NCBI GenBank assembly: GCA_021324155.1
Contig: JAJPJQ010000006.1
Coordinates: 1-46,631 of the forward strand
Length of the DNA stretch: 46,631 nucleotides
Direction of reading: 5' to 3'
Source of the DNA: Pseudomonadota bacterium
GTDB taxonomy: Bacteria; Desulfobacterota; Binatia; UBA9968
Both the position numbers and the translations under genes were made by a program. Shown piece after piece: positions 39,026-46,631 of the stretch (positions are counted from its first letter, which is position 1; each line of letters opens with the position of its first letter). The notes under the pieces are model-generated. The model searched no databases. It saw nothing but the letters and a program-made list of their open reading frames with translations, and was not told the origin of the DNA.

Positions 39026-41752
39026 TTAGCGCAGCTTCTCCGAGCGGCGCGGCAAACGCTCCAGCGCCTCCCGCGCCGACGCGAGCTCGGGCTGAATCTT
39101 GAGCGCTTCGCGAAACTCGCGCTCCGCCGCGTCGCGCTCGCCGCGCGCTGCGAGATACCGTCCGAGATGGTAGTGCGCCTCGGCGTCGCGCGGATTGAGC
39201 TTGATCACGTGGCGCAGTCGGACGATCGCGGCGTCGACTTGCCCCTGTTCGCCCAGCAGCGTCGCGAGGCTGAACTCCGCCGGAATGTAGCTCGGGTCGA
39301 GCTTCAGCGCCTCGCGGTACTGCTCGGCGGCTTCGGACGGCTTTCCTGCCGAGTCGAGCGCGGTACCCAGATTGGTCCGCGCCTCCACGTATTTCGGATC
39401 GAGCTCGACGGCGCGGCGGTACTCCGCGATCGCGCCCTCCAGATCGCCGTCTTTCCATAGGGCGTTGCCCAGATTGAAATGCGCCGGGGGATGGCGCGGA
39501 TTGGCTTGGATCGCCCGGCGGAATTCCCGGAGCGCCCCCGCGGCGTCGCCCTTGAGATCCAATGCGCCGCCGAGGTTCGCGTGCGCCTGGGCATTTTTCG
39601 GATCGAGCGTCGCGGCGGCGCGATACTGCTCCGCCGCAGCGGCGGCCTTTCCCAGCTTCAACAACGCGTTGCCGTAACGGTAATGCGCCTCAGCGTGTTT
39701 CGGGTGGAGTTCGAGAAACTTTTTATATTCGTCGGCGGCGTTTTCAAAACGGCCGAGCTCGTAGTAGGCGTTGCCTATTTCGTAGACCATGGGCTTATAG
39801 TCCGGGTTGCCTTCGATCGCCTGACGGTATTCCGCGATGGCCTCGGCAAATCGCTTCTGCTGCATGAATACCTTGCCGCGGGCGTAGTGCGCGGTCGGAA
39901 GCTTCGGGCTGATCGCGAGCGCGCGGTCGATGACCGTGGACGCCTGGTCCGGACGATTTTGCAGGGCCAACGTGTGGCCCAGGTTCGCATATCCCATGGC
40001 GAAATCCGGCTCGATTGCAACCGCCTTGCGATAATAGGCTTCGGCTTCGTTGAGCTTGCCGCGCGCCGCCAGGATATTTCCCAGGTTGTTGTAGGCGCGC
40101 CAATCGGATGGATCCGCCTGGATCGCGCGCGTGTACGCGTCGATCGCTTCATCGAACTTCTCTTGTCCGGCAAGGAAGAACCCCAGATTATAAGAGGCCG
40201 GCGCATACTGCGGAGCATATTGCGCTGCTTTCCGGTACTCTTCGATCGCTTCGTCCGTCCGCCCGACGCGCGCGAGCACATAGGCATAGTTGTAATGGAA
40301 CATCCCGGCCCTGGGGTTGAGGCGAATCGCTTCGCGGTAATGCTCGAGAGCGGCGTTCACGTCGCCCCGTTTGGTTAGAATATTGCCGAGATCGTTGTGC
40401 GCGACGCTGGTGCGCGGCTCGACGCTGAGAATATAGCTCCAAAGCGTTTCGCTGTCGTGCCACACGCTCACCTGCTGGCGCGTGAGCACGATTAACAACA
40501 CGGCTACGGCCGCGCTCGCGGCGACAACAACCGTCGCGCCCGTGCGCCGGCGCCAGAGATGCGCCGCCGCTCCGCCGGCCAAAAGCGCAAATCCGAGGCA
40601 CGGCAGGTAGCTGTAGCGCGCCGCGACCAGCTGGGGGCCGCTTTGGGCAATGCCCGATACGGGCAGCACCATGATGATATAAGCAAGCCACACCGCGAGT
40701 GCCGCCGGCCAAGCCTTTCTGAAAACAATCAACGCCAGCGTGACCGCGACGACCCCCAGCGCGCAGGCGGAATAAATCCACTGTGTCGGATCGAAATCGA
40801 CCGGCACTTCGTACATCGGCGAGAGTTTCGTCGGCAGCAATGTTTTCCACACGTAAAAAACAAAGCCGTAGAAAGCGGTCGCCGCGCGCAGAATGATCCC
40901 GTACTGCGCTAGCGTCACCATCGCGCTCGTCTCATACTGCGCGAGGGCCGCCGTTGCCGCGGCGCCGGCGGCGAACACGAGAAACGGCACTTTTTCGAGC
41001 CAAACGTTCCAGACTTCCCGTCCGAACCAACGCTCGCGGCTGCCACCGAGCCTGCCGAGCGGATAGACGTCCAGAATGACCATGACGACGGGCAGGGTCA
41101 TGCCGACCGATTTCGAGAGGAGCGACACAACGTACAAGATCAGCGCGCAGAGAAGCCACTTTTTGCGGCGCGCCGCCGACGGCGCCTCGGCCGCAGTCAA
41201 ATAGGCGTGCACCGTCAAAAAGAAAAACAGGCCCGAGAGCACGTCGCGACGCTCCGTTACCCATGCGACCGACTCGACGCGCAGAGGATGAATCGAGAAC
41301 AACATCGCCGCGACGGCCGCGCCGACGATCACCGCGCGGTCCTCGCCGCGCGGCATAACGTAAGCGAGGAGGCGAAACGCGAGCGCATAGAAGAGAACCG
41401 TATTCGCTGTGTGGAGCAGGAGATTCGTGAGATGATATCCGAAGGGGTTCATGCCCCAGATTACGTAATCGAGCCCCAACGTCACCCACGTCAGCGGCTG
41501 ATAGTGTCCCATGAGGAAAGTCGTGAACATCCAGCGGAGATTTTCCCATCCGAGGCCGCGGAAGTAGGGGTTTTTGAGGTACAGCGTATCGTCGTCGTAG
41601 TCGACGAAGCCGTTGTGGAGCGAGGCGTAAAAAGCCGCGACGCAGAGGAGGATCAGAAGGACGATGGAGGCGGTTTGAGCCGATTCGACGGAGAGAAAGC
41701 GCGCGAGTCCAATCCTTGACTTCGCTTCAGCACTCGGATTAAAGATGCTCAC
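39026..41752 (-). CDS. Large TMTC-like membrane protein with long TPR array
   Basis: A 908-aa protein if started at GTG 41752; a 20-codon extension with a TTG start at 41812 would run into the divergent ubiD gene. It has a multi-helix membrane part with NGFVDYDDDTLYL, MFTTFLMGHYQPLTW and VTERRDVLSGLFFFL, as in its shorter relative at 34178. From about residue 440 to the end it carries about thirteen TPRs. The combination of GT-C-like membrane region and TPRs is the TMTC layout. It heads the four-gene operon 41752-34178. Only 27 bp separate it from the divergent ubiD start, so its promoter must lie within or very near ubiD. Confidence 0.82.
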   Translation of the reverse strand: MSIFNPSAEAKSRIGLARFLSVESAQTASIVLLILLCVAAFYASLHNGFVDYDDDTLYLKNPYFRGLGWENLRWMFTTFLMGHYQPLTWVTLGLDYVIWGMNPFGYHLTNLLLHTANTVLFYALAFRLLAYVMPRGEDRAVIVGAAVAAMLFSIHPLRVESVAWVTERRDVLSGLFFFLTVHAYLTAAEAPSAARRKKWLLCALILYVVSLLSKSVGMTLPVVMVILDVYPLGRLGGSRERWFGREVWNVWLEKVPFLVFAAGAAATAALAQYETSAMVTLAQYGIILRAATAFYGFVFYVWKTLLPTKLSPMYEVPVDFDPTQWIYSACALGVVAVTLALIVFRKAWPAALAVWLAYIIMVLPVSGIAQSGPQLVAARYSYLPCLGFALLAGGAAAHLWRRRTGATVVVAASAAVAVLLIVLTRQQVSVWHDSETLWSYILSVEPRTSVAHNDLGNILTKRGDVNAALEHYREAIRLNPRAGMFHYNYAYVLARVGRTDEAIEEYRKAAQYAPQYAPASYNLGFFLAGQEKFDEAIDAYTRAIQADPSDWRAYNNLGNILAARGKLNEAEAYYRKAVAIEPDFAMGYANLGHTLALQNRPDQASTVIDRALAISPKLPTAHYARGKVFMQQKRFAEAIAEYRQAIEGNPDYKPMVYEIGNAYYELGRFENAADEYKKFLELHPKHAEAHYRYGNALLKLGKAAAAAEQYRAAATLDPKNAQAHANLGGALDLKGDAAGALREFRRAIQANPRHPPAHFNLGNALWKDGDLEGAIAEYRRAVELDPKYVEARTNLGTALDSAGKPSEAAEQYREALKLDPSYIPAEFSLATLLGEQGQVDAAIVRLRHVIKLNPRDAEAHYHLGRYLAARGERDAAEREFREALKIQPELASAREALERLPRRSEKLR

Positions 41753-41779
41753 CTGATCGACGGGGCGGGACCTTCGCTG

Positions 41780-43222
41780 ATGGCTTATAACAGCTTGCGG
41801 GAATTCGTTCAAGTTTTAGAGCGCGAAAACGAGCTGAAGCGAATCGGCCATCCCGTGAAGGCCGAGCTCGAAATCGCCGAGATCTCCGACCGCGTGATGA
41901 AGCGCGGCGGCCCGGCGCTGCTGTTCGAGAACGTCGTCGGGCAAACGATCCCCGTGCTCATCAACGCGTTCGGCTCGGCGCGCCGTATGGCGCTGGCGCT
42001 GGGCGTCAACGATGTCGGGGATATCGCCGGCGATATCGAGCGCCTCACGCGCTTGAAGCCGCCGGGCTCGTGGCGCGAGCGATTTCAACTGCTTCCCCAA
42101 TTACTGCGGCTCGCCGGCGTCGCTCCGAAACTCCAGCGCGACGGCGCATGCCAGGAGGTGATCGACCGCGATCCGGACTTGTCGTCTCTCCCCGTGCTCA
42201 CCTGTTGGCCGGGCGATGCGGGACCTTTCATCACCCTACCGCTGGTCTTCTCGCGCGATCCCGCCGAGGGCAGGCGCAACGTCGGTCTCTACCGCATGCA
42301 GGTCTTCGACCGGCGCACGACCGGCATGCACTGGCATCCGCACAAGGTCGGCGCGCGTCATTACAAGCGGCAGAAAGAGGGCGGCGGACGCATGGAGCTA
42401 GCCGCCTGCATCGGCGGCGACCCGGCGCTTACGTACGCGGCCACGGCGCCCCTGCCCGATCAAATCGACGAGCTCCTTTTCGCCGGCTTTGTCCGCAAAA
42501 AGCCGGTGGAGCTCGTCAAGGCGGTCAGCGTCGATGTCGAGGTGCCGGCGAGCTCGGATATCGTCATCGAAGGCTACATCGATCCAGCGGAGCCGCTCCG
42601 GCGCGAAGGGCCGTTCGGCGATCATACCGGTTTTTACTCGCTGGCGGACGATTATCCGGTGTTTCACGTCACCTGCGTGACGCACAAGAAAGATCCGATC
42701 TATCTCACGACGATCGTCGGCCGCCCGCCGATGGAGGATGCTTACCTGGGGAAAGCGACCGAGCGGATTTTTCTACCGCTCATCCGCCTGACATTCCCCG
42801 AAATCGTCGACATCAACCTGCCGGTGCACGGGGTATTCCATAACCTTGCGATCGTGTCGATCAAGAAAGAGTATCCCGCGCACGCGCGCAAGATTATGCA
42901 CGGCCTCTGGGGTCTGGGACAGCTGATGTTCACGAAAGTGATTATCGTCGTCAACCACGACGTCAACGTGCAGGACCTTGCCGAAGTCGCGTGGGTGGTC
43001 GGCAACCACATAGACCCGAAGCGCGACATAACGTTCGTCGAAGGGCCCGTCGACGTGCTGGATCACGCCGCGCCGGCCCTCGGCTACGGCTCGAAGATGG
43101 GCATCGACGCCACCGCCAAAGGGCGCGAGGAAGGCTTCGAGCGCGGCTGGCCCGATCCGATCGTCATGGACGAGAAAACCAAGCGCCACATAGATTCGAT
43201 TTGGAGTAAGCTCGGCCTCTAA
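41780..43222 (+). CDS. ubiD: UbiD-family decarboxylase
   Basis: A 480-aa prenylated-FMN-dependent decarboxylase, probably acting on a polyprenyl-hydroxybenzoate or on the naphthoate of menaquinone routes. The conserved blocks are LREFVQVLERENELKRI, the metal/Arg region NVGLYRMQVFDRRTTGMHWHPHKV in outline, and the catalytic block EPLRREGPFGDHTGFYSLADDYP with the key Glu. The length fits UbiD (about 490). A UbiA-type prenyltransferase follows 3 bp after the stop, so the pair makes a quinone head group. Whether it serves ubiquinone or the futalosine menaquinone route (MqnL) cannot be told here. Confidence 0.92.
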   Translation: MAYNSLREFVQVLERENELKRIGHPVKAELEIAEISDRVMKRGGPALLFENVVGQTIPVLINAFGSARRMALALGVNDVGDIAGDIERLTRLKPPGSWRERFQLLPQLLRLAGVAPKLQRDGACQEVIDRDPDLSSLPVLTCWPGDAGPFITLPLVFSRDPAEGRRNVGLYRMQVFDRRTTGMHWHPHKVGARHYKRQKEGGGRMELAACIGGDPALTYAATAPLPDQIDELLFAGFVRKKPVELVKAVSVDVEVPASSDIVIEGYIDPAEPLRREGPFGDHTGFYSLADDYPVFHVTCVTHKKDPIYLTTIVGRPPMEDAYLGKATERIFLPLIRLTFPEIVDINLPVHGVFHNLAIVSIKKEYPAHARKIMHGLWGLGQLMFTKVIIVVNHDVNVQDLAEVAWVVGNHIDPKRDITFVEGPVDVLDHAAPALGYGSKMGIDATAKGREEGFERGWPDPIVMDEKTKRHIDSIWSKLGL

Positions 43223-43225
43223 TCC

Positions 43226-44116
43226 ATGACCGTCGGCGAAAAACTCGCGGATTACGCGCGCCTGGTGCGGTTCTCGCACAGCGTCTTTGCGCTGCCGTTC
43301 GCCCTCGCGTCGCTGACGCTCGCCGGAACCCGCTACCAGGTGAGCGCCGCCGCATTGGGATGGATCGTCGTCGCGATGGTAGGAGCACGGACGGCGGCGA
43401 TGGGATTCAATCGCCTGGCGGACAGAAAGTTCGACGCCCTGAACCCGCGCACCCGCGCGTGGGAGCTGCCGGCGGGAAAAGTGGCCGTCATCGAAGCCGT
43501 GTTTTTGACGGGAGCCGCGGCGATCGTTTTCGTCTACGCCGCCTATCGATTAAATCCGCTCTGCTTCTATCTTTCGCCCGTGGCGCTGGCGGTGATCTTT
43601 TTTTACTCTCTGACGAAGCGATTCACCTGGACATCGCATCTTTTTCTCGGACTCGCCCTGTCGCTCGCGCCGCTCGGCGCATGGCTCGCCGTGAGCGGCG
43701 CGCCGCGCGAAGCGGGCGACATCCAGGTTCCCGCGTTGATGGCGCTGGCGGTCGTCTTCTGGCTCGCCGGCTTCGACATCATTTACGCGATCCAGGATTA
43801 CCGCTTCGATCGCGAGCAGGGACTTTTTTCCATACCCGCGCGCTTCGGGGTCGCCAAAAGTCTCGCGGTGTCGAGCGTCTTTCATTTCGTCACGGTCGTC
43901 TTTCTCGCGCTCGTCGGTCTGAGCGCCGGTCTCGGACCCATTTATTGGATCGGCATCGCCGCTGTCGCGGGGGTCCTCATCTGGGAGCACCGCCTCGTGT
44001 CGCCCAACGATCTATCGCGCATCAACAAGGCGTTTTTCGACGTCAACGCGTACGTCAGCTTGGGCTATCTCGCCGCGACGGCGCTCGACGTTTTTCTCGC
44101 CGCTCCCGGGCGCTAA
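43226..44116 (+). CDS. ubiA: UbiA-family prenyltransferase (UbiA or MqnP)
   Basis: A 296-aa integral membrane prenyltransferase that joins a polyprenyl diphosphate to an aromatic acid. The first Asp-rich motif is FNRLADRKFDALNPRTR and the second is DIIYAIQDYRFDREQG; these bind the diphosphate through Mg2+. Eight or nine membrane helices are visible. It starts 3 bp after ubiD and is certainly co-transcribed. The motifs fit both UbiA and the MqnP enzyme of the futalosine menaquinone pathway. An 8-bp inverted repeat (44115-44122 with 44143-44150) overlaps its stop. Confidence 0.92.
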   Translation: MTVGEKLADYARLVRFSHSVFALPFALASLTLAGTRYQVSAAALGWIVVAMVGARTAAMGFNRLADRKFDALNPRTRAWELPAGKVAVIEAVFLTGAAAIVFVYAAYRLNPLCFYLSPVALAVIFFYSLTKRFTWTSHLFLGLALSLAPLGAWLAVSGAPREAGDIQVPALMALAVVFWLAGFDIIYAIQDYRFDREQGLFSIPARFGVAKSLAVSSVFHFVTVVFLALVGLSAGLGPIYWIGIAAVAGVLIWEHRLVSPNDLSRINKAFFDVNAYVSLGYLAATALDVFLAAPGR

Positions 44117-44150
44117 TCGGCCCTGTCAGCGCTACTTGCGTCGGCCGATT
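44115..44150 (+). other. Inverted repeat after ubiA
   Basis: AATCGGCC (44115-44122) is mirrored by GGCCGATT (44143-44150) with a 20-base loop. It starts in the ubiA stop codon and lies before a new gene, so it may be a weak terminator or 3' stabiliser. No T-run follows. Confidence 0.35.
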
Positions 44151-44173
44151 ATTGTGCCTATCCTTATTGCACT

Positions 44174-44800
44174 ATGAAGCCCATAATGCTCTTGGCGATT
44201 TTGGCGCTCCTCGGCCTCGGTGTCTCCGGCTGCGTCACAGCGCAAGGAGAAGTTCAGGCGGGCAGAAGAGAGCTTCTTTACGGCGATCCGAACGTGGCGC
44301 TCGTTCATTTTCAAACCGCCGCCACGGCGAGGCCCGACGCCCTTCATTTCAGTCTGATTCCGCAGAGCGCCTGGACGTACGTCGGCCGCGCCTATTACGA
44401 GACCGGCAGATTGCCCGAAGCGCGAAAGACGCTGGAGCGTGCGGTGATGCGCTCGAGCGACGATAGCCTCGCCAGACTTTACCTCGGCTTAACGCTCGCG
44501 CGCGAGGGCAACCGCCCTGCGGGCTTGAAGGACATCGAAAGCGGCTTGATGGGCATCAGTGACTGGCTGGATTGGCTTGAAACGTCTCGACCGTACACCC
44601 TCGGCATCTACTGGGATCCCAGAAAAGAGATCCGCGGAGAGATCCGCACACAACTCGCGATGATCGGCCCCGGCGTGAATTGGCCGCAGCTCATCGCCGG
44701 CGGCGAATGGGTCGGCCGTCAGATGGAAGAAGAAATCGATCGCGCGCGTTTCGACGAGCGCCAAGAATGGCGCCTGGAAGGCGAGGGCAAGCAGCCCTAG
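44174..44800 (+). CDS. Small TPR lipoprotein
   Basis: A 208-aa lipoprotein with a signal peptide ending in GVSGC (Cys20) and Val at +2. The mature part has about two TPR-like helical pairs (ALVHFQTAATARPDA; ARKTLERAVMRSSDDSLARLYLGLTLAREG) and then a C-terminal region with little similarity to known domains (YWDPRKEIRGEIRTQLAMI, later GGEWVGRQMEEEID). Function is unknown. It lies 57 bp after ubiA on the same strand and is convergent with another TPR lipoprotein. The two stop codons share the palindrome CTAG at 44797-44800. Confidence 0.82.
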   Translation: MKPIMLLAILALLGLGVSGCVTAQGEVQAGRRELLYGDPNVALVHFQTAATARPDALHFSLIPQSAWTYVGRAYYETGRLPEARKTLERAVMRSSDDSLARLYLGLTLAREGNRPAGLKDIESGLMGISDWLDWLETSRPYTLGIYWDPRKEIRGEIRTQLAMIGPGVNWPQLIAGGEWVGRQMEEEIDRARFDERQEWRLEGEGKQP

Positions 44801-45468
44801 CGCGTGTCCTGCCGCGACCTGACCGAGCGGCCGGTGGTATTCTGAAAATATTCTTCGTCGTCTAGACGGCTGAGGAGTACTTCGCAGGTGCGCAAAAGCG
44901 CCGGCTTCGCATCGATGCCTTTTCTAAGCTCCACGACCGTTCTTGAGATGGACGAGCGCACGAGCCCCTTGCCGTCCCAATCCTCGTAGCCGCGGTAGCC
45001 CGGTTTGGAGACTTTGCTGACCAGCGTGACAGCCCCTTGCAGGGTTTCGATACCCTTATCATCTTCTCCCAGACGCAGCTGCGTCATGCCCAAGGTCATC
45101 CAGGCTATCTCGTCCTCGTTGTTGACGCGCAGCGCGCGCTGGATAATTTGCCGTGAAGCTTCGTAGTTGCCCTGATTGTAGTAGGCTCTCGCCAGTAGCG
45201 TCAGGCTGTCTTTGTACGTGGGATCATCGCGGACGATGACCGAAAGATCCGTTATGGCCTTTTCCATGCTGCCGCTTTTGCCCTTCAAGAACTGCTGCCG
45301 CGCCTCGGTGTAGTGGCCGGCAGTGCCGACGCGCGGAATGTCGTGGCGGAAGATATCTCCGCCGCAGCCGGCCGCGTAGGCCGAGAGGCAGGCGAGCAGC
45401 ACGCACTGTAACATCAACGGGAATATGCCGACGTCTTTTGTCGCTGAAAAACGGCTAATGCTTATCAC
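44797..45468 (-). CDS. TPR lipoprotein
   Basis: A 223-aa lipoprotein. I start it at GTG 45468 because AGGAAG lies upstream; a Met 18 codons later (45414) is possible but has no ribosome binding site. The signal peptide ends in YAAGC (Cys35 from the GTG). Two to three TPRs follow (AITDLSVIVRDDPTYKDSL, QIIQRALRVNNEDEIAWMTLG), then a segment with KPGYRGYEDWDGKG. No known function. It may be co-transcribed with the zeta-like gene upstream, since its start lies 75 bp after that gene's stop. Confidence 0.82.
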   Translation of the reverse strand: MISISRFSATKDVGIFPLMLQCVLLACLSAYAAGCGGDIFRHDIPRVGTAGHYTEARQQFLKGKSGSMEKAITDLSVIVRDDPTYKDSLTLLARAYYNQGNYEASRQIIQRALRVNNEDEIAWMTLGMTQLRLGEDDKGIETLQGAVTLVSKVSKPGYRGYEDWDGKGLVRSSISRTVVELRKGIDAKPALLRTCEVLLSRLDDEEYFQNTTGRSVRSRQDTR

Positions 45469-45553
45469 TTCGAGTCTTCCTTTCTTTCGTTTTCCGATTG
45501 AGTTTCCCAGCCATCCGCTCCGCCAGCAGCCGCGTGAAATCCTTAAGAGGCAT
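45455..45553 (-). CDS. Possible 32-residue basic small protein
   Basis: A short frame (MPLKDFTRLLAERMAGK, then a Lys/Arg-rich tail) starts inside the end of the zeta-like gene and ends inside the start of the TPR lipoprotein gene. The sequence AAAGGAG touches its ATG, which is too close for a normal site. It fills the gap between two genes and could be real or chance. I list it only as a possibility. Confidence 0.2.
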   Translation of the reverse strand: MPLKDFTRLLAERMAGKLNRKTKERKTRSDKH

Positions 45554-46532
45554 CTCCTTTAAACCCGCGGTAGATGATGTCGGAGATGCCTTCCTTTTCC
45601 CCGCGCCGGCCTTTTTCATGAGCATCCTCCAAGGCACGGCTAAGCTTTGTCTTGAGCTCGTCGCGCGTGTATTTTCCTGCAATGGAGCCGACGAACTTCA
45701 GATCGGAGACTACGGCTCCTCCGCGCCCGCGGCTGTTGTCGATAACCGCGATCTCCACCCGTTTGTCGGCCTTGTAAAGCTCTGCGATCTTCAACAGCAC
45801 TTCCGGCGCGCCCAAGTGCGTGTCGATGTAGGCGTCGAGCGGCAGCGTGCGCCCGTTCCTCTCCGCGCGCGGCAGAGCGCCGCCGACAAACGATTCGACG
45901 GGATCGCGATAGACATAAACGATGCTGACCTCTTTTCCCGCGTCGAGCGCTTGACGCACTCGATCGAGCGAGCTTTTGAGCCCCGAAAGCGTCGTATCGT
46001 AGACGATTTGCGCCGCGTCGACGGCCCGCTCGAGACCGGCGATCTGATGAATGCTCGTTGTCTTGCCCACGCCGGCGCCGCCCGCCGTAAAGACGACCTG
46101 GTTACGCTCGTTGGCCGCCGCGCGCTTTTGCAATTCCCGGCGGTAAATCTCTTTGGTCAACGCGCTCGAAGGCTCATGGACCGCGGCGCTCCACTGCGCG
46201 CGCGCGGCGCGCGTCGGCGCATCCTCCGCATCCATGCCGCCGGGCGCGTAGTCGGGCGAAAGCTCGCGCGCGTTGTCGGTGTTGATCTCCTTGCCGTACT
46301 TCTGCTTGTAGCGGTCGATCGCTTCATCCGTATGGCTTTCAAGATAGGCCGCAAACCGCGCCTCGATTTCACGCCCGCGCGGCGAGAGATTCTTCGCCTT
46401 CGCGATGCCGAGCTTGCCGGGATAGAAAGCCGATTCCTCCGCGGGCTTTTGGGCGCCGCATGAAGCGAGCAGCAGGAAGCTTACGAGCAGAACGAGGATA
46501 TTTGTCGGAGCGGAATATGGGGCGCGGTACAT
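45543..46532 (-). CDS. Lipoprotein with zeta-toxin-like P-loop domain
   Basis: A 329-aa protein with a clear lipoprotein signal: LLVSFLLLASC with Cys25 and Gly at +2, which favours the outer membrane. Residues 145-160 hold VVFTAGGAGVGKTTSIH, a Walker A (GGAGVGKT, 151-158) in the setting typical of zeta-toxin and related small-molecule kinases. Later blocks QIVYDTTLSGL and VYVYRDPVESFVGGALPRAERNGRTLP also fit zeta-like folds. Zeta toxins normally act in the cytoplasm with ATP, so a periplasmic form is puzzling. No antitoxin is seen. It lies directly downstream of a strong terminator. Confidence 0.8.
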   Translation of the reverse strand: MYRAPYSAPTNILVLLVSFLLLASCGAQKPAEESAFYPGKLGIAKAKNLSPRGREIEARFAAYLESHTDEAIDRYKQKYGKEINTDNARELSPDYAPGGMDAEDAPTRAARAQWSAAVHEPSSALTKEIYRRELQKRAAANERNQVVFTAGGAGVGKTTSIHQIAGLERAVDAAQIVYDTTLSGLKSSLDRVRQALDAGKEVSIVYVYRDPVESFVGGALPRAERNGRTLPLDAYIDTHLGAPEVLLKIAELYKADKRVEIAVIDNSRGRGGAVVSDLKFVGSIAGKYTRDELKTKLSRALEDAHEKGRRGEKEGISDIIYRGFKGDAS

Positions 46533-46570
46533 TTTCGAGCGAATTTATAACAAGCGACAAGAAAAAAAAA

Positions 46571-46595
46571 GGGGAGCCTTCCGGCTCCCCTTTTT
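46571..46595. terminator. Strong bidirectional intrinsic terminator
   Basis: GGGGAGCC (46571-46578) pairs with GGCTCCCC (46583-46590) around a four-base loop. A run of nine A lies on one side and five T on the other, so it can terminate transcription from either strand. It ends the barrel-like gene at the right edge (minus strand). Confidence 0.9.
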
Positions 46596-46612
46596 CGTTT
46601 CGCGCTTCGTGT

Positions 46613-46631
46613 TTAGAACACGTAGCGCCAG
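46613..46631 (-). CDS. 3' end of a gene, probable outer-membrane beta-barrel protein
   Basis: Only the last codons are in the window. In the minus frame they read W-R-Y-V-F and then TAA (46613-46615), followed 22 bp later by a strong terminator. A C-terminal aromatic residue with alternating hydrophobic positions is the usual signature of outer-membrane barrels recognised by BamA. The frame cannot be proved from 19 bases, but the terminator placement supports it. Confidence 0.5.

Noticed and set aside
45498-46463. Plus-strand open frame of 321 codons
   Set aside because: It is antisense to the lipoprotein with the zeta-like P-loop; only the minus strand shows a signal peptide and Walker A.
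45543-46532. A classical epsilon-zeta toxin-antitoxin module
   Set aside because: There is a secretion signal, no antitoxin-like gene upstream (a terminator lies there instead), and the only small frame downstream is doubtful.

Overview
This is a gene-dense, GC-rich bacterial window with almost no non-coding space. Several features point to a Gram-negative bacterium with an outer membrane. These are the many lipoproteins whose +2 residue is not Asp, a LolB-like protein, the AmgK/MurU pair for recycling N-acetylmuramate, and a right-edge gene ending in the aromatic C-terminus typical of outer-membrane barrels. Oligopeptide-type ABC genes, FrsA-like hydrolases, TPR/GT-C membrane proteins, an SBBP propeller protein, a UbiD/UbiA pair and a probable selenoprotein together suggest an uncultured Desulfobacterota-, Binatia-, Methylomirabilota- or Rokubacteria-like lineage. 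That placement is inference; no rRNA gene is present to settle it.

Layout. Positions 1-7803 (minus strand) hold greA followed by a Bat/MoxR cluster: an exported 635-aa protein, a six-TM protein, a DUF4175-like membrane protein, MoxR ATPase, DUF58 protein and a BatA-like VWA protein cut by the left edge. An intrinsic-terminator-like hairpin sits directly before greA. Positions 7804-10872 encode a large lipoprotein with a seven-blade SBBP propeller. Positions 10829-20169 encode an Opp/Dpp transporter (A-B-C and D-F) split by an insert that holds an NMT1-like binding protein, two paralogous FrsA-like hydrolases and a 47-aa DUF3096 protein. Positions 20174-22763 hold a TPR lipoprotein and a LolB-like lipoprotein.

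Positions 22885-28316 are housekeeping: ligA, an RRM RNA-binding protein, acylphosphatase, rsmI, and a two-gene glutamine-dependent NAD synthetase. Positions 28317-28813 look empty to ordinary gene finding, but they contain a 70-residue glutaredoxin-like gene. It has an in-frame TGA exactly where the redox Cys should be and a SECIS-like hairpin just downstream, so it is a probable selenoprotein and the most notable item here. Positions 28814-34067 hold a membrane metallophosphoesterase, amgK-murU, a ZIP transporter and a class II aldolase.

Positions 34178-41752 are one minus-strand operon of four abutting or overlapping genes: two TMTC-like membrane-plus-TPR proteins, a GT-C glycosyltransferase and a TPR protein. 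This is probably a protein or envelope glycosylation module. Positions 41780-44116 hold ubiD-ubiA for quinone biosynthesis. The right end has two small TPR lipoproteins, an exported lipoprotein with a zeta-toxin-like P-loop, a strong terminator and the last codons of a barrel-like protein.
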